Assembly: GCA_027083045.1 (NCBI GenBank)
Contig: JALWQP010000070.1
Coordinates: 1-5,744 of the forward strand
Source: Desulfurococcales archaeon
Lineage (GTDB): Archaea > Thermoproteota > Thermoprotei_A > Sulfolobales > Desulfurococcaceae
Direction: 5' to 3'
DNA: 5,744 nt
Under the pieces are notes generated by a model. It was not told the DNA's origin. It made no database searches and saw only the letters and a list, made by a program, of their open reading frames with translations. A program made the translations under genes and the position numbers. Below, piece by piece: positions 1 through 5,612 of this stretch (within the stretch, counting starts at the first letter, position 1; every line of letters begins with the position of its first letter).

Positions 1-168
1 ATCTCTCATAGGTTCTCGTCTCTAAAGAATGTGGATACAATATATGTACTTCGTAACGGGAGATTTATTGCTCGTGGAAAACATGAAGAATTACTGAAGA
101 AATGTCAGCTCTACTCAGAGCTGATGAAAGAATATTCAATATTCCATGTAATGAGTGTTAAATCATAA
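1..168 (+). CDS. ABC transporter ATP-binding protein, C-terminal fragment
   Basis: Frame 1 is open from the window edge to a TAA at 166-168, giving the last 55 residues of a larger protein. It begins ISHRFSSLKNVDTIYVLRNG, which fits the end of an ABC nucleotide-binding domain: the switch (H-loop) histidine is residue 3, followed by the strand carrying D-x-I-x-V-L-x-N-G and then the G-K-H-E-E-L-L helix that closes the domain. The spacing and the final Y-x-E-L-x-x-x-x helix resemble exporter-type (ABCB/MsbA-like) proteins, where membrane and ATPase domains are fused, but the membrane part, Walker A and signature motif lie outside the window. The substrate cannot be inferred. The role would be ATP hydrolysis on the cytoplasmic face driving transport. 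It ends 338 bases before the next gene on the same strand, so it is probably a separate transcription unit. Confidence 0.88.
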   Translation: MSHRFSSLKNVDTIYVLRNGRFIARGKHEELLKKCQLYSELMKEYSIFHVMSVKS

Positions 169-174
169 AGTAGT

Positions 175-190
175 AAAGAACTAGTCTTTT
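175..190 (+). terminator. Possible terminator of the ABC transporter gene
   Basis: Seven bases after the ABC stop codon, AAAGA (175-179) and TCTTT (185-189) form a 5-bp inverted repeat with a 5-base loop, and the T-run continues to 190. Archaeal transcription usually stops at T-runs on the coding strand, with or without a hairpin. The run here is short (four Ts), so this is a weak call based on position. Confidence 0.25.
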
Positions 191-374
191 AAAATCTATC
201 TGGAGCGACGGAATTAAAAAGAACGTACTGCGTTCCTCAAAAATATCTGTTATAGGATGTGCTTGGCGTTGTCTGTGCATGTAATGAAATATGCTTAGGT
301 AAAGCGTTGAAACTATTATGAGAGATAAAAGTCCATCCTCTTTTTATTCCATCTGAGAGTATCCTGGCCTCTTT

Positions 375-390
375 ATCTTATAAATAAGAT
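375..390. promoter_or_regulatory. Palindromic TATA-like element upstream of peptidase gene
   Basis: ATCTTAT (375-381) and ATAAGAT (384-390) are perfect inverted repeats separated by AA. The centre, CTTATAAAT, is a good match to an archaeal TATA box on the plus strand, and the palindrome gives a similar match on the minus strand. If used on the plus strand, transcription would start near 408 and give the peptidase mRNA a leader of about 100 bases. The symmetry would also suit a dimeric repressor competing with TBP. Both readings are inferences. AT-rich palindromes of this size can arise by chance. Confidence 0.35.
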
Positions 391-453
391 GATATATGTA
401 TAATGTAAAAGATATTAATGAGAATCTAACTGCTTTATCATCCTGGACTTTAG

Positions 454-462
454 TCTTAAAAA
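454..462 (+). promoter_or_regulatory. Possible promoter TATA box for peptidase gene
   Basis: TCTTAAAAA at 454-462 resembles a crenarchaeal TATA box. Initiation about 25 bases downstream (near 486) would give a leader of about 20 bases that still includes the GGTGG ribosome binding site at 495-499, which is a sensible geometry. It competes as an explanation with the palindromic element at 375-390. Confidence 0.35.
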
Positions 463-494
463 CGTAGCTTAATTAATGATGCCACATTTATATG

Positions 495-499
495 GGTGG
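495..499 (+). promoter_or_regulatory. Ribosome binding site deciding the peptidase start
   Basis: GGTGG sits 7 bases before the ATG at 507. The in-frame ATG at 492 has no such element in front of it and would place the GGTGG inside the gene, so the start at 507 is preferred. Confidence 0.55.
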
Positions 500-506
500 A
501 CCCAGG

Positions 507-1307
507 ATGATCAATGAATACTTGGTTATGGTTAAGATATTTATCGCCTTATTGTTTCTGATCTGGTTCGGTATACTCGATTATAGAACTAGAGATATAC
601 CCGACAAGTATATTTGGATATGGGGCGGCATAAGCATATTTTTCTTTATAGTATCCCTGATCCTATATAGGAATACACTTGGTTGGTTTATCATCTATAC
701 ATTGTTATCTTTAATGATAGGGCCGGGGTTATTTGGTCTTCTTTCGTATTTTGAGCTTATGGGCTGGGCTGATTTCTTCGCTGTACTTTGGATTACGCTA
801 ATGTTTCCCGTACCAGACATATATTTAGTAAATCTCGTGCATGTGTCATTGTTTTTCCATTTTCCCCCGATAATACCTGTTATATTATATTCTAGCCTAT
901 CAATCGCATTGATCGCGTTATTTAGAGGATTATACTCGCTTGTAAGATGTAGGAAAATGATACCTCCAAACGCATCATTTCGGGATAAGGTAGCTCTACT
1001 CTTTACCGGGAGAGTTGTATCGGTGAAGAAATACCTTGAAATGAAGCACTATTACCCATTAACTATACCCAGGGTTGAGGACGGAAAAGTAGTCTTCAGT
1101 ATTCGGCGGAGCTTCGATATTTATGAAGAGTACGAGGATTATCAAAGAGAGCTAAAGAAACTCCTAGACAGCGGCCTAATCGAACCTGAGGATAGGATAT
1201 GGGTTACATATGGTATTCCATTTATCATACCGCTACTACTAGGCTTTATATTTACAGTACTAGTTGGCGACGCCCCGCTTCTTTACTTATTAATGATTAT
1301 TCGATGA
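507..1307 (+). CDS. A24-family prepilin/preflagellin peptidase-like membrane protease
   Basis: A 266-residue polytopic membrane protein. Enzymes of this family (archaeal FlaK/PibD relatives) are aspartic proteases that cut the class III signal peptides of pilins, archaellins and similar secreted proteins at the inner face of the membrane. After TM1 (about residues 7-24) comes L-D-Y-R-T-R-D-I-P-D (24-33), matching the family's first catalytic Asp (D25) and the following Arg/Ile-Pro motif. The second motif is G-W-A-D (86-89) in place of the usual GxGD, with D89 as presumed second catalytic residue. Further membrane segments lie near 36-54, 58-79, 88-108 and 122-142. A charged soluble region (about 145-230) leads to a final hydrophobic segment beginning GIPFIIPLLLGF (236-247), which recalls the extra C-terminal domain of archaeal A24 proteins. 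No pilin, archaellin or assembly ATPase gene is adjacent, so the substrate is unknown. The start at 507 rests on a GGTGG site. An upstream ATG at 492 would add five residues. It converges with radA, 49 bases between stops. Confidence 0.82.
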   Translation: MINEYLVMVKIFIALLFLIWFGILDYRTRDIPDKYIWIWGGISIFFFIVSLILYRNTLGWFIIYTLLSLMIGPGLFGLLSYFELMGWADFFAVLWITLMFPVPDIYLVNLVHVSLFFHFPPIIPVILYSSLSIALIALFRGLYSLVRCRKMIPPNASFRDKVALLFTGRVVSVKKYLEMKHYYPLTIPRVEDGKVVFSIRRSFDIYEEYEDYQRELKKLLDSGLIEPEDRIWVTYGIPFIIPLLLGFIFTVLVGDAPLLYLLMIIR

Positions 1308-1356
1308 TTGCTAAAACATCTTAGTATTGAGTTAGGATTAATTAATGATACTGTCT

Positions 1357-2310
1357 TTATTCTTCGGGATCACGTATTCCTTCATCGACAATAACAAATA
1401 CTGCTTCACCCTCAGGCAAATGCGGAGCATCAACTATTTTTGCAATCCTTCTATTACCCTTAGCCTTCCTTAGCTGCACTCTTACACCAGGCGTGTGTGC
1501 TAGGACGTGGCCTCCCACAGCTTGTGTTGGATCACCATAGAATACATCGGGCCTAGCCATTACCTGATTCGTAACTACTACTGCAATATTATAGGCTTCC
1601 GCCAGTCTTACCAATTGGTGCAGGTGCTTGTTGAGCTTCTGCTGCCTAACTGCAAGGTTCTCTCTGCCTGGGTATTCAGCTCTGAAGTGACTTGTCACAG
1701 AATCAATTATAACCAGCTTTACATTTTCTTTAGGCACTAGAGTGAATAGCTCGTCAACTATCGCCATCTGGTGATCACTATTATAGGCTCTCTGATATAG
1801 TATGTTCTCCATTACCTCATCCGGATCTAGACCCAGACCCCTAGCCATCGCCTCAATACGTTCCCAACGGAATGTACCTTCTGTGTCAATGTATACTGCT
1901 TTACCCTTGAGACCGCCACGCTCTGGTGGAAGTTGTACGTTTACACTTAGCTGATGACATATTTGGGTCTTGCCTGTCCCGTATTCTCCGAAAAATTCTG
2001 TGATCGTTTTGGTCTCGATGCCTCCGCCTAGTAGATCGTCTAAGTTCTTGCTTCCCGTGGTTATCTTCCGAACGCTCAGCCTTTCCATTTTTACTTCCTT
2101 GGCTGTCTTGAACCTGATGCCTAAGGCTTTTCTGGCAGCAACAATTATTTTTTCGGCTGTTGTTACAGGTATTCCTGCTCTAGCACTAATCTCTTCGGCT
2201 CGCGACACAGCTATAGCCCATAGAGTGACATACCCTGCTTCTTCAAGTTTCTTAGCTATTGTTGCGCCTACTCCAGGCAGGTCTTTTACTGTCTTAATTT
2301 GTTCACTCAT
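1357..2310 (-). CDS. radA: DNA repair and recombination protein RadA
   Basis: RadA is the archaeal RecA/Rad51 homologue. It polymerises on single-stranded DNA and carries out homology search and strand exchange in double-strand break repair and fork restart, using ATP. The 317-residue length is normal and the protein looks complete. The N-terminal domain has a helix-hairpin-helix (LPGVGATIAKKLEEAG, 11-26). The linker has F67-K-T-A70, matching the FxxA-type polymerisation motif by which protomers dock. The ATPase core shows Walker A GEYGTGKTQ (108-116, K114), the YIDTEGTFR segment (140-148), Walker B LVIIDS (199-204), the TNQVMARPD strand leading to the DNA-binding L2 loop (about 248-268), and the AVGGHVLAHT segment (264-273). 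The Tyr in Walker A replaces the commoner Phe, a mild change. The ATG at 2310 has GGTG five bases upstream on its strand. It appears monocistronic: its 5' neighbour is divergent and its 3' neighbour convergent. The 49 bases beyond its stop contain only a short T-run (TTTT on the minus strand) as a possible terminator. Confidence 0.98.
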   Translation of the reverse strand: MSEQIKTVKDLPGVGATIAKKLEEAGYVTLWAIAVSRAEEISARAGIPVTTAEKIIVAARKALGIRFKTAKEVKMERLSVRKITTGSKNLDDLLGGGIETKTITEFFGEYGTGKTQICHQLSVNVQLPPERGGLKGKAVYIDTEGTFRWERIEAMARGLGLDPDEVMENILYQRAYNSDHQMAIVDELFTLVPKENVKLVIIDSVTSHFRAEYPGRENLAVRQQKLNKHLHQLVRLAEAYNIAVVVTNQVMARPDVFYGDPTQAVGGHVLAHTPGVRVQLRKAKGNRRIAKIVDAPHLPEGEAVFVIVDEGIRDPEE

Positions 2311-2315
2311 CTTAA

Positions 2316-2357
2316 CACCAACCCAATACTAACATTTTTAAAAAGACCTTTATAAGT
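2316..2357 (-). promoter_or_regulatory. radA promoter and ribosome binding site
   Basis: Reading the minus strand towards radA there are two TATA-like boxes, CTTATAAAGG (2356-2347) and CTTTTTAAAAA (2346-2336), then GGGTTGGTG (2324-2316), whose GGTG serves as ribosome binding site five bases before the ATG. Use of the upstream box would start the RNA near 2326 and just include the ribosome binding site; the downstream box would start it near 2315 and give an almost leaderless message. Which box is used cannot be told from sequence alone. Confidence 0.5.
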
Positions 2358-2427
2358 CATCATAATACTTTCGCCCTACTATTTACGACACAACGCTAAT
2401 AAAATCAAACACCTAAATACAGTCAAT

Positions 2428-2467
2428 ACAATAAAATATCTGACCATACCCTTATCAAAACCAGGTG
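2428..2467 (+). promoter_or_regulatory. Likely promoter and ribosome binding site of the 2475-4783 gene pair
   Basis: ACAATAAAATAT (2428-2439) is a weak TATA-like element. Initiation about 25 bases on (near 2460) would give a leader of about 15 bases carrying AGGTG (2463-2467), seven bases before the TTG start at 2475. The ribosome binding site is the stronger part of the call, and it supports the TTG as start. The 164 bases between this gene and divergent radA hold no other gene that I can see. Confidence 0.4.
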
Positions 2468-2474
2468 TAAAATA

Positions 2475-2909
2475 TTGATAACTGTTTCCGTCCAACTAAC
2501 AAGCATTAATGCTGAACGCCTAGCCGAGGCACTACCACAAAAAATACAATTTAACATCAACCTAGCCCTACCCTCAAACCCTCCATATCATCAAGACTCA
2601 AAACTCATCATACCATTTACGTTCACACTCTCATCAATGCCACCAGTAGTACAGATCATTCTCAAAGGAAACGCCATTGTCATCAGTGATAATAAGGAAG
2701 AACTAGAAAACCTTGAAAAAGATCTGAAAAAGAAGAATGTTCCACCAATGATAGTTCAGGCCGTATTCACTGCGATGATATCGGAATCCATAATAATTAG
2801 TCGCTCGCTAGGAACACCTCCACCTATCCCAGGATTACCTCCTATGCCCGGGCAACAAGGCAGAGATAGTAAGAAAAGTCAAGATTTTAGCCCAGGAACC
2901 GTGATATAA
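2475..2909 (+). CDS. Uncharacterised small protein, possible SecB-like fold
   Basis: I do not recognise this 144-residue protein with certainty. It has no signal peptide or membrane segment and is probably cytoplasmic. The first 70 residues look like alternating beta strands (ITVSVQLTSI, IQFNINLAL, LIIPFTFTL, VVQIILKGNAIVI), followed by a charged helix (73-88), then N-V-P-P-M (89-92 region), a second hydrophobic helix (93-112) and a proline-rich, probably disordered tail (115-127, PPPIPGLPPMPG) ending in a polar stretch. This order of four strands, a G-N/G-I-F-like strand end, helix, Pro turn, long helix and a final G-x-P-P/P-Q segment resembles the export chaperone SecB and its distant relatives. 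The resemblance is by eye, the identity is low, and function is not assigned. The start is TTG, supported by AGGTG seven bases upstream. thrS follows after 29 bases on the same strand, suggesting co-transcription. That link does not by itself imply a translational role. Confidence 0.8.
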   Translation: MITVSVQLTSINAERLAEALPQKIQFNINLALPSNPPYHQDSKLIIPFTFTLSSMPPVVQIILKGNAIVISDNKEELENLEKDLKKKNVPPMIVQAVFTAMISESIIISRSLGTPPPIPGLPPMPGQQGRDSKKSQDFSPGTVI

Positions 2910-2924
2910 TAAGCCCACGTAGAT

Positions 2925-2930
2925 GGGGGT
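2925..2930 (+). promoter_or_regulatory. Ribosome binding site of thrS
   Basis: GGGGGT lies eight bases before the TTG at 2939. It decides the start: the reading frame from this TTG begins with the MRLLLIHA sequence expected at the N-terminus of archaeal ThrRS, and no ATG in frame is near. Confidence 0.6.
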
Positions 2931-2938
2931 AGAAAGCA

Positions 2939-4783
2939 TTGAGGCTACTGCTAATACACGCCAAAAAATTCAGCTATAGTGTCACAGAAAAAGCCATCAA
3001 TAACCCCGAGGAGCTTGATGAAAAGAACAGGGCTAGAGACTTCGAGAACACGTTGGTCGTGTTCACTTCGGTCGAGAAAGACGATGACGAGAATGTGGTT
3101 AGTAGAGCCGCTGAGGAAATCATTGAGATCGCCAGGAAGATAAAGCCATCTTCAATAGTCATATACCCATACGCTCATCTCTCAGCGGAACTAGCCGATC
3201 CATTAACAGCGCAGAAAATATTAGCACAACTATATGAGAAGTTATCGAAGAAGGCAGAATTACAAGTATATAAGGCGCCATTCGGATGGTATAAAGCCTT
3301 CACAATAGAATGTTATGGCCACCCATTAAGCGAGCTCTCCAAAACAATAAAGAAGACCAAGGGCGGCGAAATAGTACGTAGAGAGATCAAAAAAGAATTC
3401 TATATTGTTACTCCAGACGGAGAAGTATTTAAACCTGAAGAATTCGATTACTCGGAATACCCCGACCTAAAGATACTGGTCGATAAGGAAGTATTCGGAA
3501 AAGTGCTTGAGGGCGGCGAGAACATAGTCAATAAGTACTGTAGGAAGTTCGGATTCGAATGGGAGCCCATGAGTGACCATGGCCATATGCGATACGGCCC
3601 TCACGCGACAACCATTATGGAGGCACTATTCCAGTACTCCTGGCAAGTCGCTAGGAGCCTCGGAATACCGGTGTTTAAAGTCATAGGTACAAACATGTTC
3701 GATCTCTCCGAGAAACCCGTCCTAGAACATGCGCTATTATTCGGTGATAGACTATACGAACTCGAAGTAGAGGGCAAAAAATACGTTATGAGATATGCTG
3801 CGTGCCACCAGCAATTCGCGATGCTGAGAGACTGGATCATAAGCTATAAGAATCTGCCATTCGGAATGTTCGAGGTCGCGGACAGTTACAGATTAGAACA
3901 AAGAGGAGAATTAAACCTATGCTTTAGGCTAAGAAAATTCTATATGCCAGACCTACATATTCTCACTAGAGATCTAGAACAGGCGATAGAGGCCTCAAAA
4001 ACTGTTCAGAAAAAAATTCTTGAAGAAGTATCTAAAGTTGGGCGCAGATACGTTGCACTATATAATGTAACACGTGATTTCTTCGAGAAATACAGGGAGG
4101 TACTAATAGACTTCATAAAGAGAGACAACTACCCAGCACTCGTCGCAGTCATACCATCTGGAATATACTATTGGGTCCTAAACGTGGAGTACCACATTAT
4201 AGATAATCTGAAAAGACCTAGAGAAATAGCGACCTTCCAGATAGATATTGGTAACGGGAAGAGATTCAACATAACATACACCGATGAAAACGGTGAAAAG
4301 AAACACCCAGTCATAATACACACCGCGATCCTTGGAGGAATAGAGAGATACATATATATGGTATTGGATACCGCGGCCCAGATACAACTCAACGGAAAAA
4401 CACCATACATTCCCACCTGGCTATCACCGATCCAAGTTAGGATAATACCGATCAAGAAAGAATACCTTGACTACGCGAAATCTATAGCTGAAAAACTACT
4501 CGCTAAAGGAATACGTGTCGACATCGATGACAGGGAGGAGAGCCTAGGCAAAAGGATACGTGATGCCGGAAGGGAATGGATACCATATATCATCGTCATC
4601 GGTGAAAGAGAGATAAAGAGCAATACTATCAACGTGAGGTTTAGAAGAACAAATGACCAGAAAATAATGAGCGTTGATGAACTCATAAAGACGATCGATA
4701 AAGAGACAAAAGATTATCCAAGAATACCGCAAACACTACCAGTAATGATTAGCCAAAGACCCATTCCTAGCTATCAAGCCTAA
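2939..4783 (+). CDS. thrS: Threonyl-tRNA synthetase, archaeal type with N-terminal editing domain
   Basis: Class II aminoacyl-tRNA synthetase that activates threonine with ATP and charges tRNA-Thr in the cytoplasm. At 614 residues it is full length. Residues 1 to about 145 form the archaeal editing domain (D-aminoacyl-tRNA deacylase-like fold) that removes mischarged serine: it starts MRLLLIHA and keeps YPYAHLS (H80) and KAPFGWYKAF (K112 and K119) segments. The catalytic domain spans about 195-490. Motif 1 lies near 225-260 and ends at P260. Motif 2 is DSYRLEQRGELNLCFRLRKF (315-334), with R318. Motif 3 is GGIERYIY (466-473), with R470. Zinc ligands expected for threonine recognition are present as C289, H340 and H461. 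The anticodon-binding domain follows (about 498-600, starting PIQVRIIPI), and a short polar tail ends the protein. Nothing is missing. Many crenarchaea split catalysis and editing into two proteins, but here both are in one chain. TTG start with GGGGGT upstream. A T-rich stretch follows the stop. Confidence 0.97.
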   Translation: MRLLLIHAKKFSYSVTEKAINNPEELDEKNRARDFENTLVVFTSVEKDDDENVVSRAAEEIIEIARKIKPSSIVIYPYAHLSAELADPLTAQKILAQLYEKLSKKAELQVYKAPFGWYKAFTIECYGHPLSELSKTIKKTKGGEIVRREIKKEFYIVTPDGEVFKPEEFDYSEYPDLKILVDKEVFGKVLEGGENIVNKYCRKFGFEWEPMSDHGHMRYGPHATTIMEALFQYSWQVARSLGIPVFKVIGTNMFDLSEKPVLEHALLFGDRLYELEVEGKKYVMRYAACHQQFAMLRDWIISYKNLPFGMFEVADSYRLEQRGELNLCFRLRKFYMPDLHILTRDLEQAIEASKTVQKKILEEVSKVGRRYVALYNVTRDFFEKYREVLIDFIKRDNYPALVAVIPSGIYYWVLNVEYHIIDNLKRPREIATFQIDIGNGKRFNITYTDENGEKKHPVIIHTAILGGIERYIYMVLDTAAQIQLNGKTPYIPTWLSPIQVRIIPIKKEYLDYAKSIAEKLLAKGIRVDIDDREESLGKRIRDAGREWIPYIIVIGEREIKSNTINVRFRRTNDQKIMSVDELIKTIDKETKDYPRIPQTLPVMISQRPIPSYQA

Positions 4784-4806
4784 TTTTTCTCCGAACAATA
4801 TTTTTC
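4784..4806 (+). terminator. T-rich putative terminator after thrS
   Basis: Immediately after the thrS stop, TTTTTCT (4784-4790) and a second TTTTT run (4801-4805) occur on the coding strand within 23 bases. Archaeal RNA polymerase terminates at such runs without needing a hairpin. The next gene starts only 55 bases after the thrS stop on the same strand and has no strong promoter, so partial read-through is likely. Confidence 0.4.
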
Positions 4807-4825
4807 ACCCCTATTATCCGCGAAC

Positions 4826-4830
4826 GGTGT
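4826..4830 (+). promoter_or_regulatory. Ribosome binding site deciding the ASCH gene start
   Basis: GGTGT is nine bases before the ATG at 4839. The GTG inside this element (4827) is itself in frame and would add four residues, but it has no ribosome binding site of its own, so the ATG is preferred. Confidence 0.5.
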
Positions 4831-4838
4831 ATCGTCCT

Positions 4839-5450
4839 ATGGTGGAGAAGAAATTCCTCGGACGACACATTATGATCAAGGGCAAATATATCGATGATCT
4901 CCTATCCGGCAAGAAAAAAGCAACTATCCGAAAAGGTATCGTTATTCCTAAATACAAAGAAATGATCGTACATGGCGGGGGAAGGCCTGTAGCAAAGATA
5001 AGAATCAACAAAGTATATCACAAAAAGCTCAAAGAACTCAACGACAACGATGCCATAAAAGATGGGTTCAAGAACAAGGCTGAGCTTATAAAAGCTCTAG
5101 AAACAGTATATCCGGGAATCAAACCCGATGACTGGGTAACAATAATAGAGTTTGACATCATACAACGACTAGACAACATAAAGTCTAAAGAACCCTACAT
5201 GGGACTAACCCCAGGGGATCTAGCTAGAATAGCTCTCCGATACCTGCAAGACGAACTCACGGAAAAAGATAGGAAAATACTGCTAGATCTGACAAGAACA
5301 AACAGTATAAGAGCCACAGCCTTGAGGCTCTTCAATTCACTAGAAAAAAGGTATATTGTAAGAAAAACGTTAAAGAAGGTACTACGAAAACTTCTAGAAA
5401 GAGGTATAATTAAAAACACAGAAAAGAAAAACAATAGGCGAACAATATGA
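4839..5450 (+). CDS. ASCH-domain protein with probable C-terminal helix-turn-helix region
   Basis: A 203-residue cytoplasmic protein. Residues 1 to about 108 match the ASCH domain, a beta-barrel related to PUA and proposed to bind RNA or act on nucleic acids. The hallmark G-K-K-K-A-T-I-R (24-31) follows the first helix (KYIDDLLSGKK), as in the family motif GxKxxTxR. A basic strand/loop region with GGGRPVAKIRINKV (46-59) follows, and the domain closes at DDWVTIIEFDII (97-108). The C-terminal part (about 123-192) is helical and highly charged; T-P-G-D-L-A-R-I-A, then L-T-x-x-D-R-K-I-L-L-D-L and R-x-A-T-A-L-R-L-F with a final L-L-E-R-G-I-I-K, which looks like a winged-helix nucleic-acid-binding unit. 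The two halves suggest an RNA-linked regulator or RNA-modifying factor, but no target is known. The stop codon overlaps the start of the zinc ribbon gene (ATGA), so the two are probably translated together. ATG start chosen over the GTG at 4827 because of the GGTGT spacing. Confidence 0.82.
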   Translation: MVEKKFLGRHIMIKGKYIDDLLSGKKKATIRKGIVIPKYKEMIVHGGGRPVAKIRINKVYHKKLKELNDNDAIKDGFKNKAELIKALETVYPGIKPDDWVTIIEFDIIQRLDNIKSKEPYMGLTPGDLARIALRYLQDELTEKDRKILLDLTRTNSIRATALRLFNSLEKRYIVRKTLKKVLRKLLERGIIKNTEKKNNRRTI

Positions 5451-5599
5451 CCCACTGGATACTAAAATGCCGCTCATGTGGAAAGAAGTGGAAGCTCAAC
5501 GTCAGCTACCCACTCAAAAAGGAATTCACAAGGCTTTACCATTATTGTCCATTCTGTAAAAAGAACACATTCCACGATATAATAGAATACGTAGAGTAG
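5447..5599 (+). CDS. 50-residue zinc ribbon protein
   Basis: A short gene starting at the ATG of the ATGA overlap with the preceding ASCH gene and ending with TAG at 5597-5599. The product has two Cys pairs, C8-R-S-C11-G and C34-P-F-C37-K, each in the knuckle form expected for a four-cysteine zinc ribbon, separated by 22 residues containing K-K-W-K and a Tyr/Lys-rich strand. The C-terminus (FHDIIEYVE) is acidic. Such small archaeal zinc ribbons often bind RNA or a protein partner. The particular family is not recognised. The stop/start overlap, with no strong ribosome binding site (only AGG at 5436-5438), suggests translational coupling and a shared job with the ASCH protein. The Cys motifs, the intact frame and the overlap make it much more likely real than chance despite its size. 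Confidence 0.8.
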   Translation: MTHWILKCRSCGKKWKLNVSYPLKKEFTRLYHYCPFCKKNTFHDIIEYVE

Positions 5600-5612
5600 G
5601 AAGAACCTCGAA

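Larger units (their letters stand above)
169..506. other. Intergenic region between ABC gene and peptidase gene
   Basis: This 338-base stretch has no convincing coding frame: all six frames are broken often and none resembles a known protein or an obvious gene remnant. I found no tRNA T-loop signature and no C/D box pair. It does contain a small hairpin with a T-run after the ABC gene (175-190), a 5-bp hairpin GAACG/CGTTC (221-235), a palindromic TATA-like element (375-390), a second TATA-like element (454-462), one arm of an inverted repeat (437-446) and the ribosome binding site of the peptidase gene (495-499). It is best read as terminator plus regulatory leader. Confidence 0.6.
437..511 (+). 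repeat. 10-bp inverted repeat covering the peptidase start codon
   Basis: ATCATCCTGG (437-446) and CCAGGATGAT (502-511) are exact reverse complements, 55 bases apart. The right arm contains the preferred ATG start (507-509) and begins three bases after the GGTGG ribosome binding site. In a transcript starting upstream of 437, for example from the TATA-like element at 375-390, this stem would bury the start codon. In a transcript starting near 486 (TATA-like element at 454-462) it could not form. A related ATCCTGG also occurs at 361-367. Confidence 0.45.

Noticed and set aside
221..235. GAACG/CGTTC 5-bp hairpin in the first intergenic region
   Set aside because: Too short to stand out from chance and not next to any stop codon, T-run or start.
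475..512. ATGATGC and GGATGAT near the peptidase start as possible C/C' boxes
   Set aside because: No CTGA D box lies at usable distance, and the region is explained by the ribosome binding site and start codon.
469..1349. A 12-base direct repeat, TTAATTAATGAT, at 469-480 and 1338-1349, flanking the peptidase gene like target-site or recombination scars
   Set aside because: About one such repeat is expected by chance in AT-rich DNA of this length, the peptidase gene shows no mobile-element partner, and the word is low-complexity.
1507..2332. Open frames on the plus strand at 1507-1740 and 1970-2332
   Set aside because: They run antisense to the clear radA gene, have no recognisable domains and have biased composition typical of shadow frames.
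2356..2362. ATGATGA on the minus strand upstream of radA as a C box
   Set aside because: No D box follows within 70 bases, and the position coincides with the radA promoter.
2974..4732. Several minus-strand open frames of 60-95 codons within thrS (for example 3601-3840 and 4168-4455)
   Set aside because: They lie opposite an intact, highly conserved synthetase and show no domain, ribosome binding site or plausible protein composition.
4814..5455. Minus-strand open frames at 4814-5011 and 5195-5455
   Set aside because: Antisense to the ASCH gene; the hydrophobic, Ser/Phe-rich products are what reverse translation of Lys/Arg/Glu-rich coding DNA gives.
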